Position numbers and translations under genes: made by a program
Source: Clostridiales bacterium
GTDB taxonomy: Bacteria > Bacillota > Clostridia > Oscillospirales > Acutalibacteraceae
Direction: 5' to 3'
DNA length: 16,248 nucleotides
NCBI GenBank assembly: GCA_019419895.1
Contig: JAHZIE010000032.1
Span: 1 to 16,248 of the forward strand
Shown here: positions 1 through 6,990 of the stretch, piece after piece
Layout: each line of letters begins with the position of its first letter
Position numbering within the stretch: position 1 is the first letter of the stretch
Notes under the pieces: model-generated
Told to the model about the DNA's origin: nothing
The model's database searches: none
The model's input: only the letters and a program-made list of their open reading frames with translations

Positions 1-99
1 TGCAGATTATCCTTATCCTAAGGTCTATTCGGACTTTTGCTATCAAAAATCTATCATCTAGGGGCTAGCAGAGGAGAAATATTCCTTATAAAGCGTTAT

Positions 100-423
100 T
101 TATATCAGATCACATCTATCCAACGCCTCTGAAATATTTTCCATTTTCCAGGTGTCAGGGTGTTTAATCAAATACATACTTGGTTTATAATGATCAAAAC
201 GTACATTCGGATTTTGGAAAAGCACTGTTTCTGTTGAGTGTAGGACCTCACCTCCTTTGAGTGACTCTCTCAGAAAATGGAATAAATGCGGGATTTCCCC
301 TGGGAAGGCTTTGGCGGCGTCAGGGAGGGACGCGCAAGCTGGGGGAAAAAGCGAAAAACAAACAGATATGATTGTATTTTGGAGAGAATATGTATATAAT
401 GAAACCCAGAAAACAGAGCGCTT
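100..423 (-). other. possible 5'-truncated coding remnant
   Basis: A minus-strand frame stays open for about 107 codons, from the stop complementary to 424-426 down to a TAA at 100-102. There is no usable ATG; the first GTG lies near 225. The last 60 or so residues read like real protein, with stretches such as LFQNPNVRFDHYKPSMYLI and KHPDTWKMENISEAL. The DNA here is AT-richer than the neighbouring genes. It could be the tail of a decayed gene or simply a long open frame by chance. I do not recognise a family. Confidence 0.25.
372..400 (+). promoter_or_regulatory. promoter of the GH3 gene
   Basis: A -35 box TTGTAT (372-377) and a perfect -10 box TATAAT (395-400) are separated by 17 bases, the optimal spacing for the housekeeping sigma factor. 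Transcription would start near 407, giving a leader of about 68 bases before the GTG start at 475. A second TATAAT at 186-191 has a poorer -35 and could add a distal start. Confidence 0.6.
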
Positions 424-474
424 TCAGAGCCTAAAAATAAGAAGCCCATTAAGATAAAAGGAGGAAATTATAAG

Positions 475-2607
475 GTGGAGAATGAGCCGAAATATTTGAA
501 TGAGGAATACAGCTTTCAGGAGCGGGCGGAGGACCTGGTTTCCCGAATGACGGTTGAGGAATGCGCCTCCCAAATGCTGTATGAAAGCCCTAAAATTGAA
601 CGACTGGGAATACCAGCCTATAATTGGTGGAACGAGGCGCTGCATGGAGTAGCGAGAGCGGGAACCGCGACAGTATTTCCCCAGGCGATCGGTCTGGCTG
701 CAACCTTTGACGACGCCCTGTTGTATGAGGTGGCCGATGTCATTTCCACCGAGGCCAGGGCGAAGTATCGTATGTTTCAGGAGGAGGGCGATCCTGATAT
801 TTACAAGGGCCTGACCTTCTGGTCGCCCAACGTCAACATATTCCGGGATCCCCGATGGGGAAGGGGACAGGAAACCTATGGCGAGGATCCTTACCTTACT
901 TCTGTCCTTGGGGTGGCCTTTGTCCGGGGAATGCAGGGCAGCGACAGCACTTATTTAAAAACCGCCACCTGCGCCAAGCATTTTGCCGTGCACAGCGGTC
1001 CGGAAAGGCTGCGTCATGAATTCAACGCGGAAGTGTCTCCCCAAGATTTATATGAGACTTACCTTCCGGCCTTTCACGCTCTGGTTCAGGCAAAGGTGGA
1101 AGGATTCATGGGGGCGTATAACCGGACCAATGGAGAGCCCTGCTGCGGTAGTAAAACCCTGCTTCAGGAGCTCCTTAGGGAAGAATGGGGCTTTGATGGA
1201 TATGTCACTTCCGACTGCTGGGCAATCGCTGATTTTCACCTGCATCACAAGGTGACCAGAACGGCAGTGGAGTCGGTTGCGCTGGCGGTGAAAAATGGAT
1301 GTGATCTCAATTGCGGAAATTTATATGGTTTTGATTTGGCGGCCTTGAAAGAGTGGCTTATCACAGAGGAAATGATCCGCCGTTCCGTCACCAGACTGAT
1401 GACCACCCGCATGAGGCTGGGGCTATTTGACAAGCATACGCCTTTTGATCGTATTTCCTATGACGTGGTGGATTGCCGTGAACACCGGCGGCTTAATCTT
1501 GAGGCTGCGCGCAGGAGCATGGTGCTGCTGAAAAACAATGGGATCCTGCCCTTGCGTCCCTCTGAGCTCAAGCAGATTGCCGTCATTGGACCTAATGCCA
1601 GCTCAGTCACCCCGCTGTTGGGAAACTACCACGGTACGCCGAATGAATATGTTACCATTTTGGAGGGAATACGGGCAAAGGCGGGGGACAACATCCGCGT
1701 CACTTATGCTAAAGGCTCCCATCTGTACCTGCCTTATATTGAGGAGGCAAAGCATGCGGGGGACGGGCTGGCGGAGGCCCGAGCGCAGGCCAAAAGAGCC
1801 GATGTGGTGGTATTGGCCGTCGGTTTGGATGAGACAATAGAAGGGGAGGAAATGCAGGATCAGGAAATGGGAGGAGATAAAAAGGATCTACTTCTTCCCA
1901 AGTGCCAAAGAGAACTCATCCATGAGGTACTGGAAACGGGAACGCCGGTAGTTCTGGTCAACCTTTCCGGAAGCGCCATAGATTTTGGAGAGGCAAATGA
2001 AAAGGCGGCCGCCATTCTGCAGGCATGGTATCCCGGAGCTATGGGGGGCATGGCCGCGGCGGATATCCTCTTTGGGGATTTCTGTCCTTCCGGCAAGCTA
2101 CCTGTGACATTTTATCATAACGAGGATCCGCTTCCAGCATTCACCGATTATGCCATGGAGGGGCGTACTTACAAATTTTTGTGGCAGCCTCCTCTCTTCC
2201 CCTTTGGCTTTGGACTGAGCTACACCTCTTTCTCTTACCATCTTCATATAGATCGCCAGAGATTCCGTCCGGGCGAAAAGGTGACAGGACAGCTTCGGGT
2301 GCGCAATGAGGGAACTGTGTCCGGAGAAGCTGTTACAGAGCTTTACCTCAGGGACCGCGAGGCTTCGCTCCGTGTGCCCAGACATAAGCTGTGCGGCATG
2401 CGGAGGGTCTATTTGGAACCGCATGAGGAAAAGGAACTAATGTTTGCCATAGAGCCGGAGCATCTGGCGCTCGTTAATGAAGAGGGAAAAGCGGTTTATG
2501 AACCGGGAGAATTTTTGCTGTTCGCCGGAGGATGCCAGCCGGATGCTCAAAGCCAAGGAATGATGGATGAAACCTGCGCCTGCGTTTCTTTCATTTTAGA
2601 AGACTGA
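475..2607 (+). CDS. GH3 beta-xylosidase / beta-glucosidase, cytoplasmic
   Basis: A 710-residue glycoside hydrolase of family 3, which removes terminal beta-linked xylose or glucose from short oligosaccharides with a retaining mechanism. The N-terminal barrel carries the xylosidase-like signature WWNEALHGVARAG (from W51), the K168-H169 pair of the KHF motif, and GPERLRHEFNA. The likely nucleophile is D247 in TSDCWAI. The second alpha/beta domain contains E456-G-E458 in the loop that usually supplies the acid/base glutamate. A fibronectin type III-like domain (about 600-700) follows GFGLSY (578-583). There is no signal peptide, so it should act on imported oligosaccharides inside the cell. The start is GTG, chosen because AAAGGAGG lies 10 bases upstream and the next residues match the family N-terminus. 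No sugar transporter or regulator gene is adjacent. Family assignment is sure; xylose versus glucose preference is inferred from the WWNEALHGVARAG signature. Confidence 0.95.
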   Translation: MENEPKYLNEEYSFQERAEDLVSRMTVEECASQMLYESPKIERLGIPAYNWWNEALHGVARAGTATVFPQAIGLAATFDDALLYEVADVISTEARAKYRMFQEEGDPDIYKGLTFWSPNVNIFRDPRWGRGQETYGEDPYLTSVLGVAFVRGMQGSDSTYLKTATCAKHFAVHSGPERLRHEFNAEVSPQDLYETYLPAFHALVQAKVEGFMGAYNRTNGEPCCGSKTLLQELLREEWGFDGYVTSDCWAIADFHLHHKVTRTAVESVALAVKNGCDLNCGNLYGFDLAALKEWLITEEMIRRSVTRLMTTRMRLGLFDKHTPFDRISYDVVDCREHRRLNLEAARRSMVLLKNNGILPLRPSELKQIAVIGPNASSVTPLLGNYHGTPNEYVTILEGIRAKAGDNIRVTYAKGSHLYLPYIEEAKHAGDGLAEARAQAKRADVVVLAVGLDETIEGEEMQDQEMGGDKKDLLLPKCQRELIHEVLETGTPVVLVNLSGSAIDFGEANEKAAAILQAWYPGAMGGMAAADILFGDFCPSGKLPVTFYHNEDPLPAFTDYAMEGRTYKFLWQPPLFPFGFGLSYTSFSYHLHIDRQRFRPGEKVTGQLRVRNEGTVSGEAVTELYLRDREASLRVPRHKLCGMRRVYLEPHEEKELMFAIEPEHLALVNEEGKAVYEPGEFLLFAGGCQPDAQSQGMMDETCACVSFILED

Positions 2608-2627
2608 GCTGTTTTCACAGATATTTC

Positions 2628-2657
2628 AAAGGGGAGAGGCCAAGCCTCTCCCCTTTT
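2628..2657 (+). terminator. intrinsic terminator of the GH3 gene
   Basis: The arms AAAGGGGAGAGGC and GCCTCTCCCCTTT form a near-perfect 13-bp stem with a three-base loop (CAA), followed directly by T residues. It lies 20 bases after the GH3 stop codon. Confidence 0.9.
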
Positions 2658-2730
2658 CTACTGGTGTTTAAGGAAAGCCCGTCCACCGGCCTTGTAGGAA
2701 AAAACAGTGGACTCGGAATTACGCAGGGAA

Positions 2731-2750
2731 TTGAAACTTAATCGTTTCGA
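2731..2750. promoter_or_regulatory. operator-like inverted repeat
   Basis: GAAAC (2733-2737) and GTTTC (2744-2748) form an inverted repeat with a six-base spacer inside TTGAAACTTAATCGTTTCGA. The spacing and the AAACGATT core on the minus strand resemble LacI-family operators. No promoter or adjacent regulator gene is evident, so function is uncertain. Confidence 0.3.
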
Positions 2751-3174
2751 AAAAACAGACGGCCCCTGGTTAGCGGTTTACTGCCTTCACAGTTACAGCG
2801 TGTAATGCGATGGATAAGGAGGGTTTTCACTTTCTCTTAAATGGCGGGCCACAGGATGCTTTTAGGACCCTTTATACCGCCAGGTCAACGGGCGTTTTAA
2901 TTCCTGTCAGAATAAGGAAAGAAAATAACCGTTTTGAAGGGGGGAAGGAAACGGATGCTTTCCCCAAGGACGGGCGCGTTTCTGGATGCTATTTTATCGC
3001 GTTGGGAAAAATGGGATAGGAAGGGGGCCTGTGCTGTAGGAGCTGGGAAAACTCTGAAAAAATGGCGTGAAGGGGAATGGACAGTTTTTTTATGGCGGCC
3101 TGAGGCGTCTTTCCTCCTTGACGTGATACCTTGCCAGGTTGTAGAAAAGGAAACGTAAAAGTACAAAGAATTCT

Positions 3175-3192
3175 AAACGATTCGAATTGTTT
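3175..3192. promoter_or_regulatory. operator-like 18-bp palindrome
   Basis: AAACGATTCGAATTGTTT matches its own reverse complement at 16 of 18 positions, centred on TTCGAA. It shares the AAACGATT core with the inverted repeat at 2731-2750. LacI-family regulators bind sites of this kind. The nearest downstream gene is the MATE transporter, 278 bases away. Confidence 0.35.
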
Positions 3193-3409
3193 TATTATGA
3201 GAGAATGCTTGCTGATTTCATAGGAAGAGGCTGCTACCGCTACTCCTGGATGATTGACCAGAGGGAAAACGAGCTGGACGTTTTCCAAAGGCCGGACTTT
3301 CTGAATGGGATTCAATTCCGGCTTTTGGAATAGGGCGGCTGCTTGGTGATACAGCAAATCAACTACAATATAAAGATTCTTCCCTCATTTTTTCATTACC
3401 AATTCCATC

Positions 3410-3438
3410 TTGCGCGCCGCGGGCTGGAATGGTATTCT
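3410..3438 (+). promoter_or_regulatory. weak candidate promoter of the MATE gene
   Basis: TTGCGC (3410-3415) and TATTCT (3433-3438) are separated by 17 bases and lie 31 bases before the GTG start. Both boxes match the consensus only partly, so this is tentative. Confidence 0.3.
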
Positions 3439-3469
3439 AATGCTAGCTGAAATAAAAGGGGAATGATAT

Positions 3470-4837
3470 GTGAGAAAGCAAAAAATAAACGATATGACCA
3501 AAGGAAGCCCGTTCCGTTTAATTGTACTGTTTTCGATTCCCCTGTTTTTGGGTAACGCCTTTCAGCAGCTTTATAATATGGCCGACACCTTAATTGTGGG
3601 CCGGTATTTGGGAATGCGGGCCCTTGCGGCTTTGGGAGCGACCGGTTCCCTTGCCTTCCTTCTGTTCGGGCTTGCCAATGGGCTGACCAGCGGCTTTGCC
3701 GTCATTGTATCACAAAAGTTCGGCGCGGAGGATTATGATGAAATGCGCCATTCGGTGGCGACCTCCATTCTTTTAAGCTTTGCTCTCTCCATTGTCATTA
3801 CAGGAGGGCTGCTGCTGGGTCTGACCCCCCTCCTGAGGCTTATGCAGACGCCCGCGGATATCTTTGATGACGCTGTCTTGTATATATCTATTATTTTCGC
3901 GGGGACCATAGCTTCTGTTTTCTATAATATGTTTTCCGGGATTCTGCGGGCGCTGGGGGACAGCCGTACCCCTCTTTATTTCCTCATCCTGTCCTCCATG
4001 GTCAATATTGTCTTGGATATTGTATTTATCAGTTCCTTTGGCATGGGAGTCGAAGGGGCGGCCTATGCCACTATTATTTCCCAGGGGCTTTCAGCGGTCT
4101 TATGCCTCGTCTATATAAAAATAAAATATCCGATCCTTGCCTTGAAAAAGGAGGATTGGAGGATAGATCTCCCCTTTGCCTGGAGGCATCTTCGCATTGG
4201 AATTCCCATGGCGCTCCAGTTTTCGGTGACAGCTGTGGGCGTTATGGTGATGCAGACGGCGCTGAACGCTCTCGGTTCTACTGTGGTCGCTTCTTATACA
4301 GCGGCCTCCAAGGTGGAGCAGATTATCACCATGCCCGCCATGACTTTTGGTATGGCGATGGCGGTCTACTGCGGGCAGAATATGGGGGCGGAGCGCTATG
4401 ACAGGATAAAGTCCGGAGTCCGGAGCTGCACCATTCTTTCCTGCGCTGTGAGCATAGTGTGCAGCGTTGTGACCGTCCTGTTCGGCGGGCAGATGACCCG
4501 GTTGTTTTTGGATCAGGCGAACGAGGAGGTTCTTTCCTATGCAGTTCAGTACCTGAACCTGATCGCCATATTCTTTATTCCGCTGCATCTCATTTTTATT
4601 TACAGAAACGCCCTTCAGGGAATGGGGCATGGCTTTATGCCCATGATGGCCGGAGTTTTTGAATTTGTGGCGCGTACGGTGGTAGCTTTTACATTGCCCC
4701 ATGCTCTGGGCTATCTTGGAATCTGTATCGCAAATCCCGCTGCCTGGATCGCGGCGGCGGTTCCTCTGCTGATTACCTATGTCGTTATAATTAGAAGATA
4801 TTGCGCGGCGACGGTTTTGCCTGGCGAAGAAAAGTAA
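3470..4837 (+). CDS. MATE family multidrug/cation efflux protein
   Basis: A 455-residue polytopic membrane protein of the multidrug and toxic compound extrusion family, which exports cationic drugs or metabolites in exchange for Na+ or H+. The size fits the usual 440-460 residues and the hydrophobic pattern fits 12 membrane segments. The two homologous halves are visible. The first opens with IPLFLGNAFQQLYNMADTLIVGRYLG (residues 23-48, split by the helix core) and has GILRALGDSRTP (157-168). The second opens with IGIPMALQFSVT (243-254) and has NALQGMGHGFMP (380-391). The start is GTG, because the ATG two bases upstream runs straight into a stop; AAAAGGGG precedes it. It stands alone between terminators, so its substrate cannot be inferred from context. 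Confidence 0.95.
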   Translation: MRKQKINDMTKGSPFRLIVLFSIPLFLGNAFQQLYNMADTLIVGRYLGMRALAALGATGSLAFLLFGLANGLTSGFAVIVSQKFGAEDYDEMRHSVATSILLSFALSIVITGGLLLGLTPLLRLMQTPADIFDDAVLYISIIFAGTIASVFYNMFSGILRALGDSRTPLYFLILSSMVNIVLDIVFISSFGMGVEGAAYATIISQGLSAVLCLVYIKIKYPILALKKEDWRIDLPFAWRHLRIGIPMALQFSVTAVGVMVMQTALNALGSTVVASYTAASKVEQIITMPAMTFGMAMAVYCGQNMGAERYDRIKSGVRSCTILSCAVSIVCSVVTVLFGGQMTRLFLDQANEEVLSYAVQYLNLIAIFFIPLHLIFIYRNALQGMGHGFMPMMAGVFEFVARTVVAFTLPHALGYLGICIANPAAWIAAAVPLLITYVVIIRRYCAATVLPGEEK

Positions 4838-4855
4838 ACGGCCTGAATATGGCGG

Positions 4856-4885
4856 AAGGAAGCCTCCGGCGGGCTTCCTTTTTTT
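4856..4885 (+). terminator. intrinsic terminator of the MATE gene
   Basis: AAGGAAGCC (4856-4864) pairs with GGCTTCCTT (4872-4880) around a seven-base loop and runs into seven T residues. It lies 18 bases after the MATE stop codon. Confidence 0.9.
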
Positions 4886-4980
4886 ATGTATAATTTTACG
4901 GCTCCCAGACAAAAATAGGAGGGAAAAGAAAACGGCGCCGGACCAAAGGGCGCCATGCGCAAGAAAGGGGACGCCAAACG

Positions 4981-5244
4981 ATGATAAAGGGGATCAGCAG
5001 ACAGATTATTGAGGTCGCAGACACAGAAAACGAATACTTTGAAAGAGCGATGTTTTTTATCAGCCCGTGTTTTTCCGACGCGGAAAGGAATGCTTTGGAA
5101 AAGGAAGCCAGAAGAATGCTCCGTCAGATGGATTCCCCGTCCAAAATAAAATGCAGAAGAAGATGGACCTATTTAGCGGGGAGAATGGCTATTGCTTTGG
5201 CGGCCGGTTTGGCCATTGGTGTGGTCTGCGGCCTGTGTTTCTGA
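4981..5244 (+). CDS. small protein with C-terminal membrane anchor, unknown function
   Basis: An 87-residue protein that I do not recognise by family name. The N-terminal two thirds is soluble and charged: it begins MIKGISRQIIEVADTENEYF, then has a helical stretch rich in Glu, Arg and Lys (about 31-60). A basic cluster (KCRRRW, about 57-62) precedes one hydrophobic segment (about 66-87) rich in Ala and Gly that ends the protein. That suggests a tail-anchored protein facing the cytoplasm. AAGGGGAC lies about 10 bases before the ATG. A TATAAT at 4889-4894 sits in the tail of the MATE terminator and may be its -10 box. No stops or odd codons disturb the frame. It probably forms its own transcript or one with the next gene, 90 bases downstream. 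Confidence 0.7.
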   Translation: MIKGISRQIIEVADTENEYFERAMFFISPCFSDAERNALEKEARRMLRQMDSPSKIKCRRRWTYLAGRMAIALAAGLAIGVVCGLCF

Positions 5245-5334
5245 TTTCCATACGAAATAAGACGTGAAAGGTGATTGTCTGACGGATTTCCTCATATATT
5301 TTTGATATAGGTACAATATTGAGGAGGAGTCAGA

Positions 5335-5889
5335 ATGGAAAACCGTTCAGATGTAAGGGTGACAAAATTCGAAGCGGTCGGCGCGTTGGTATGCGGTGCC
5401 GCCGCTGTTTTCATGCACGGACTGTACCAGTGGACAGGGGGCGCCATATGGGCCGGGCTGATTTCGGCGGCAAATGAAAGCCTTTGGGAGCATGGAAAGG
5501 TGCTGATGGTTCCTTATCTGCTTTGGGCTTTTATGGAATTTTTAGTTTTAAAACAGCCAGTGAAAAAATTTACTGTGGCCAAAACCGCTGGGCTCATTGT
5601 CATGTTGGCGGGAATGATTGCGTTTTATTACCTCTATACGGGAATTATTGGTCGTTCAGTACCCGTTGTTGACCTATTGTGCATATTTATTTGGATGGCG
5701 GTAGGTCAAATCGTTTCGAGAAAGCTTCTTTCCTCTTATCGCCGGGTGGAGTCTTGGTTTACCCTTTGCGTTTTTTTATTGATTCTACTTGCGGTTATGT
5801 TTATTAGCTTTACCGTCAATCCGCCCCATATTCCGCTGTTCCAGGATCCTGTGACAGGAAGATACGGATTTTTGTCAAGTCCGGCCTGA
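5335..5889 (+). CDS. integral membrane protein, DUF6512-like
   Basis: A 184-residue protein with about five membrane segments (approximately 10-30, 53-72, 83-102, 109-127 and 139-160) and no enzymatic domain. The conserved-looking motif NESLWEHGK (47-55) follows the first segment. The C-terminal PPHIPLFQDPVTGRYG (163-178) is also typical, as I recall it, of the uncharacterised DUF6512 family found in Clostridia; this assignment is from memory of the motif. The ATG start is preceded by GAGGAGG seven bases upstream, a strong site. It is followed by its own terminator. No function is known and the neighbours do not suggest one. Confidence 0.8.
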   Translation: MENRSDVRVTKFEAVGALVCGAAAVFMHGLYQWTGGAIWAGLISAANESLWEHGKVLMVPYLLWAFMEFLVLKQPVKKFTVAKTAGLIVMLAGMIAFYYLYTGIIGRSVPVVDLLCIFIWMAVGQIVSRKLLSSYRRVESWFTLCVFLLILLAVMFISFTVNPPHIPLFQDPVTGRYGFLSSPA

Positions 5890-5919
5890 GGCCGTGTACA
5901 TAGAGCCGCGGGAGCTGCG

Positions 5920-5957
5920 CCGTCCTGGGAAATGTTTCCCGGGACGGTATTTTATTT
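5920..5957 (+). terminator. intrinsic terminator of the DUF6512-like gene
   Basis: CCGTCCTGGGAAA (5920-5932) pairs with TTTCCCGGGACGG (5935-5947) with one G-U pair, followed by a T-rich tract (TATTTTATTT). It lies 31 bases after the stop codon. Confidence 0.85.
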
Positions 5958-6041
5958 ACCTCCGTGGAAAGGGGAAAGAAAAATAATGGGAAAAGTCTAA
6001 AAATATAGTAAGAAATTGTTTCTCGAGGCAGGATTATATGA

Positions 6042-6047
6042 TATAAT
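6042..6047 (+). promoter_or_regulatory. candidate -10 box upstream of rlmB
   Basis: A perfect TATAAT lies in a very AT-rich stretch about 95 bases before the rlmB start. TTGTTT at 6016-6021 is 20 bases upstream, longer than ideal; alternatively it pairs with TATGAT at 6037-6042. A promoter in this area is likely because a terminator lies just upstream. Confidence 0.4.
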
Positions 6048-6140
6048 AATAAAAATTATAGAAGAAAAGTAATGGATGTTTTGAATAGAGTAAAAAAGTG
6101 GAAAATTGCCGTTGACGGCTGTTTTCCTTGGGAGGATGCT

Positions 6141-6938
6141 ATGGAGCACAAACGGGAGAAGAAGAGGGGCGCGCCGGCCGAAAAAAAGCAGGCCGAGGGG
6201 ATGATTGCCGGAAGAAACGCGGTGATGGAAGCGCTTCGTTCCGGACGGAATATTGAGAATATTTTTGTATCAAAAGGGGAACTGAGCGGATCGATTGTTT
6301 CCATTCTGGCGAAGGCGAGGGAGAAAAAAATTCCTGTCAAAGAGGCGGATGACAGGAAGCTTGATTTTTTATGTGGCGGCGCTGTCCATCAGGGGATAGT
6401 CGCTGTGGCGTCTGTTGTTCCTTATGCCGGACTAGAGGACATCTTCGCGTTGGCGGAGCAGCGGGGGGAACCGCCGTTTATCATCATTGCGGATGAGGTG
6501 GAGGATCCCCATAATTTAGGCGCTTTACTGCGTACTGCCGAGGCGGCGGGGGCCCATGGGGTCGTCATACCGAAAAGGCGTGCTGTGGGGCTGACCTATT
6601 CTGTGGGAAAAGTATCCGCTGGGGCGGTGGAATATGTACCAGTTGTTCGGGTGCCGAATTTGCCGTCTGTGATCGAAGAACTGAAGAAGCAGGGCGTTTG
6701 GGTCTATGCCGCCGATATGGACGGGACACCCTGGTGTCAGACCGATTTCAGCGGACCTGTTGCCCTTGTCATTGGCGGTGAGGGAAAGGGTGTCGGCAGG
6801 CTTGTCAAGGAAAGGTGCGATGGGGTTCTCTCCCTTCCCATGAGGGGACAGTTAAATTCCCTGAATGCTTCAGTGGCCGGAGGAATTTTGATGTATGAAG
6901 TTGCAAGGCAGCGTTTGGGGCTGAAAACGGCCAGATAG
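6141..6938 (+). CDS. rlmB: 23S rRNA (guanosine-2'-O-)-methyltransferase, TrmH/SpoU family
   Basis: A 265-residue SPOUT-class enzyme that uses S-adenosylmethionine to methylate the 2'-hydroxyl of a guanosine in the 23S rRNA peptidyl transferase region (G2251 in E. coli numbering). An N-terminal RNA-binding domain of the L30e type spans about residues 20-95, including MIAGRNAVMEAL. The three SpoU motifs follow: IIADEVEDPHNLGALLRTAE with N125 and R131, VIGGEGKGV with E214, and LPMRGQLNSLNASVAGGI with N242. The ATG at 6141 is preferred because TGGGAGG lies five bases upstream and the protein then has the usual length. An in-frame ATG at 6072 would add 23 residues without a good ribosome site. It shares an apparent transcript with the large gene 52 bases downstream, with no terminator between them. 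Confidence 0.95.
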   Translation: MEHKREKKRGAPAEKKQAEGMIAGRNAVMEALRSGRNIENIFVSKGELSGSIVSILAKAREKKIPVKEADDRKLDFLCGGAVHQGIVAVASVVPYAGLEDIFALAEQRGEPPFIIIADEVEDPHNLGALLRTAEAAGAHGVVIPKRRAVGLTYSVGKVSAGAVEYVPVVRVPNLPSVIEELKKQGVWVYAADMDGTPWCQTDFSGPVALVIGGEGKGVGRLVKERCDGVLSLPMRGQLNSLNASVAGGILMYEVARQRLGLKTAR

Positions 6939-6990
6939 GACTTTTTAAAGGCAAAAAGGAAGGCGGCGCCTGAAAAAGGAGTTAACGGAA

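Larger units (their letters stand above)
2658..3469 (+). other. long intergenic region, no convincing gene
   Basis: No reading frame in these 812 bases has a good ribosome site together with recognisable protein sequence. The candidates are 2810-3019, 2955-3158 and a 42-codon frame at 3205-3333 on the plus strand, and 2989-3357 on the minus strand. Two palindromes resembling LacI-family operators (2731-2750 and 3175-3192) and a weak promoter just before the MATE gene are the only structured elements I see. The stretch could be a gene graveyard or a regulatory region whose partner gene has been lost. Confidence 0.5.

Noticed and set aside
257..457. A 66-codon plus-strand frame before the GH3 gene
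   Set aside because: No ribosome site, no recognisable sequence, and it overlaps the GH3 promoter.
2810..3158. Short plus-strand frames in the long intergenic region
   Set aside because: They begin without a convincing ribosome site and translate to low-information sequence; they are mentioned only as contents of the region.
4100..4912. A 270-codon open frame on the minus strand
   Set aside because: It lies inside the MATE gene in the antisense direction, is rich in His and Arg as expected of a shadow frame, and has no ribosome site.
5704..5716. AATCGTTTCGA, an 11-base match to the first operator-like site
   Set aside because: It sits within the coding sequence for QIVSRK of the DUF6512-like protein and lacks the paired half-site, so chance is the better explanation.
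6072..6140. Upstream in-frame ATG that would lengthen RlmB by 23 residues
   Set aside because: The ATG at 6141 has TGGGAGG at five bases; the ATG at 6072 has only a weak AGAAAAG and the added residues do not resemble the family N-terminus.
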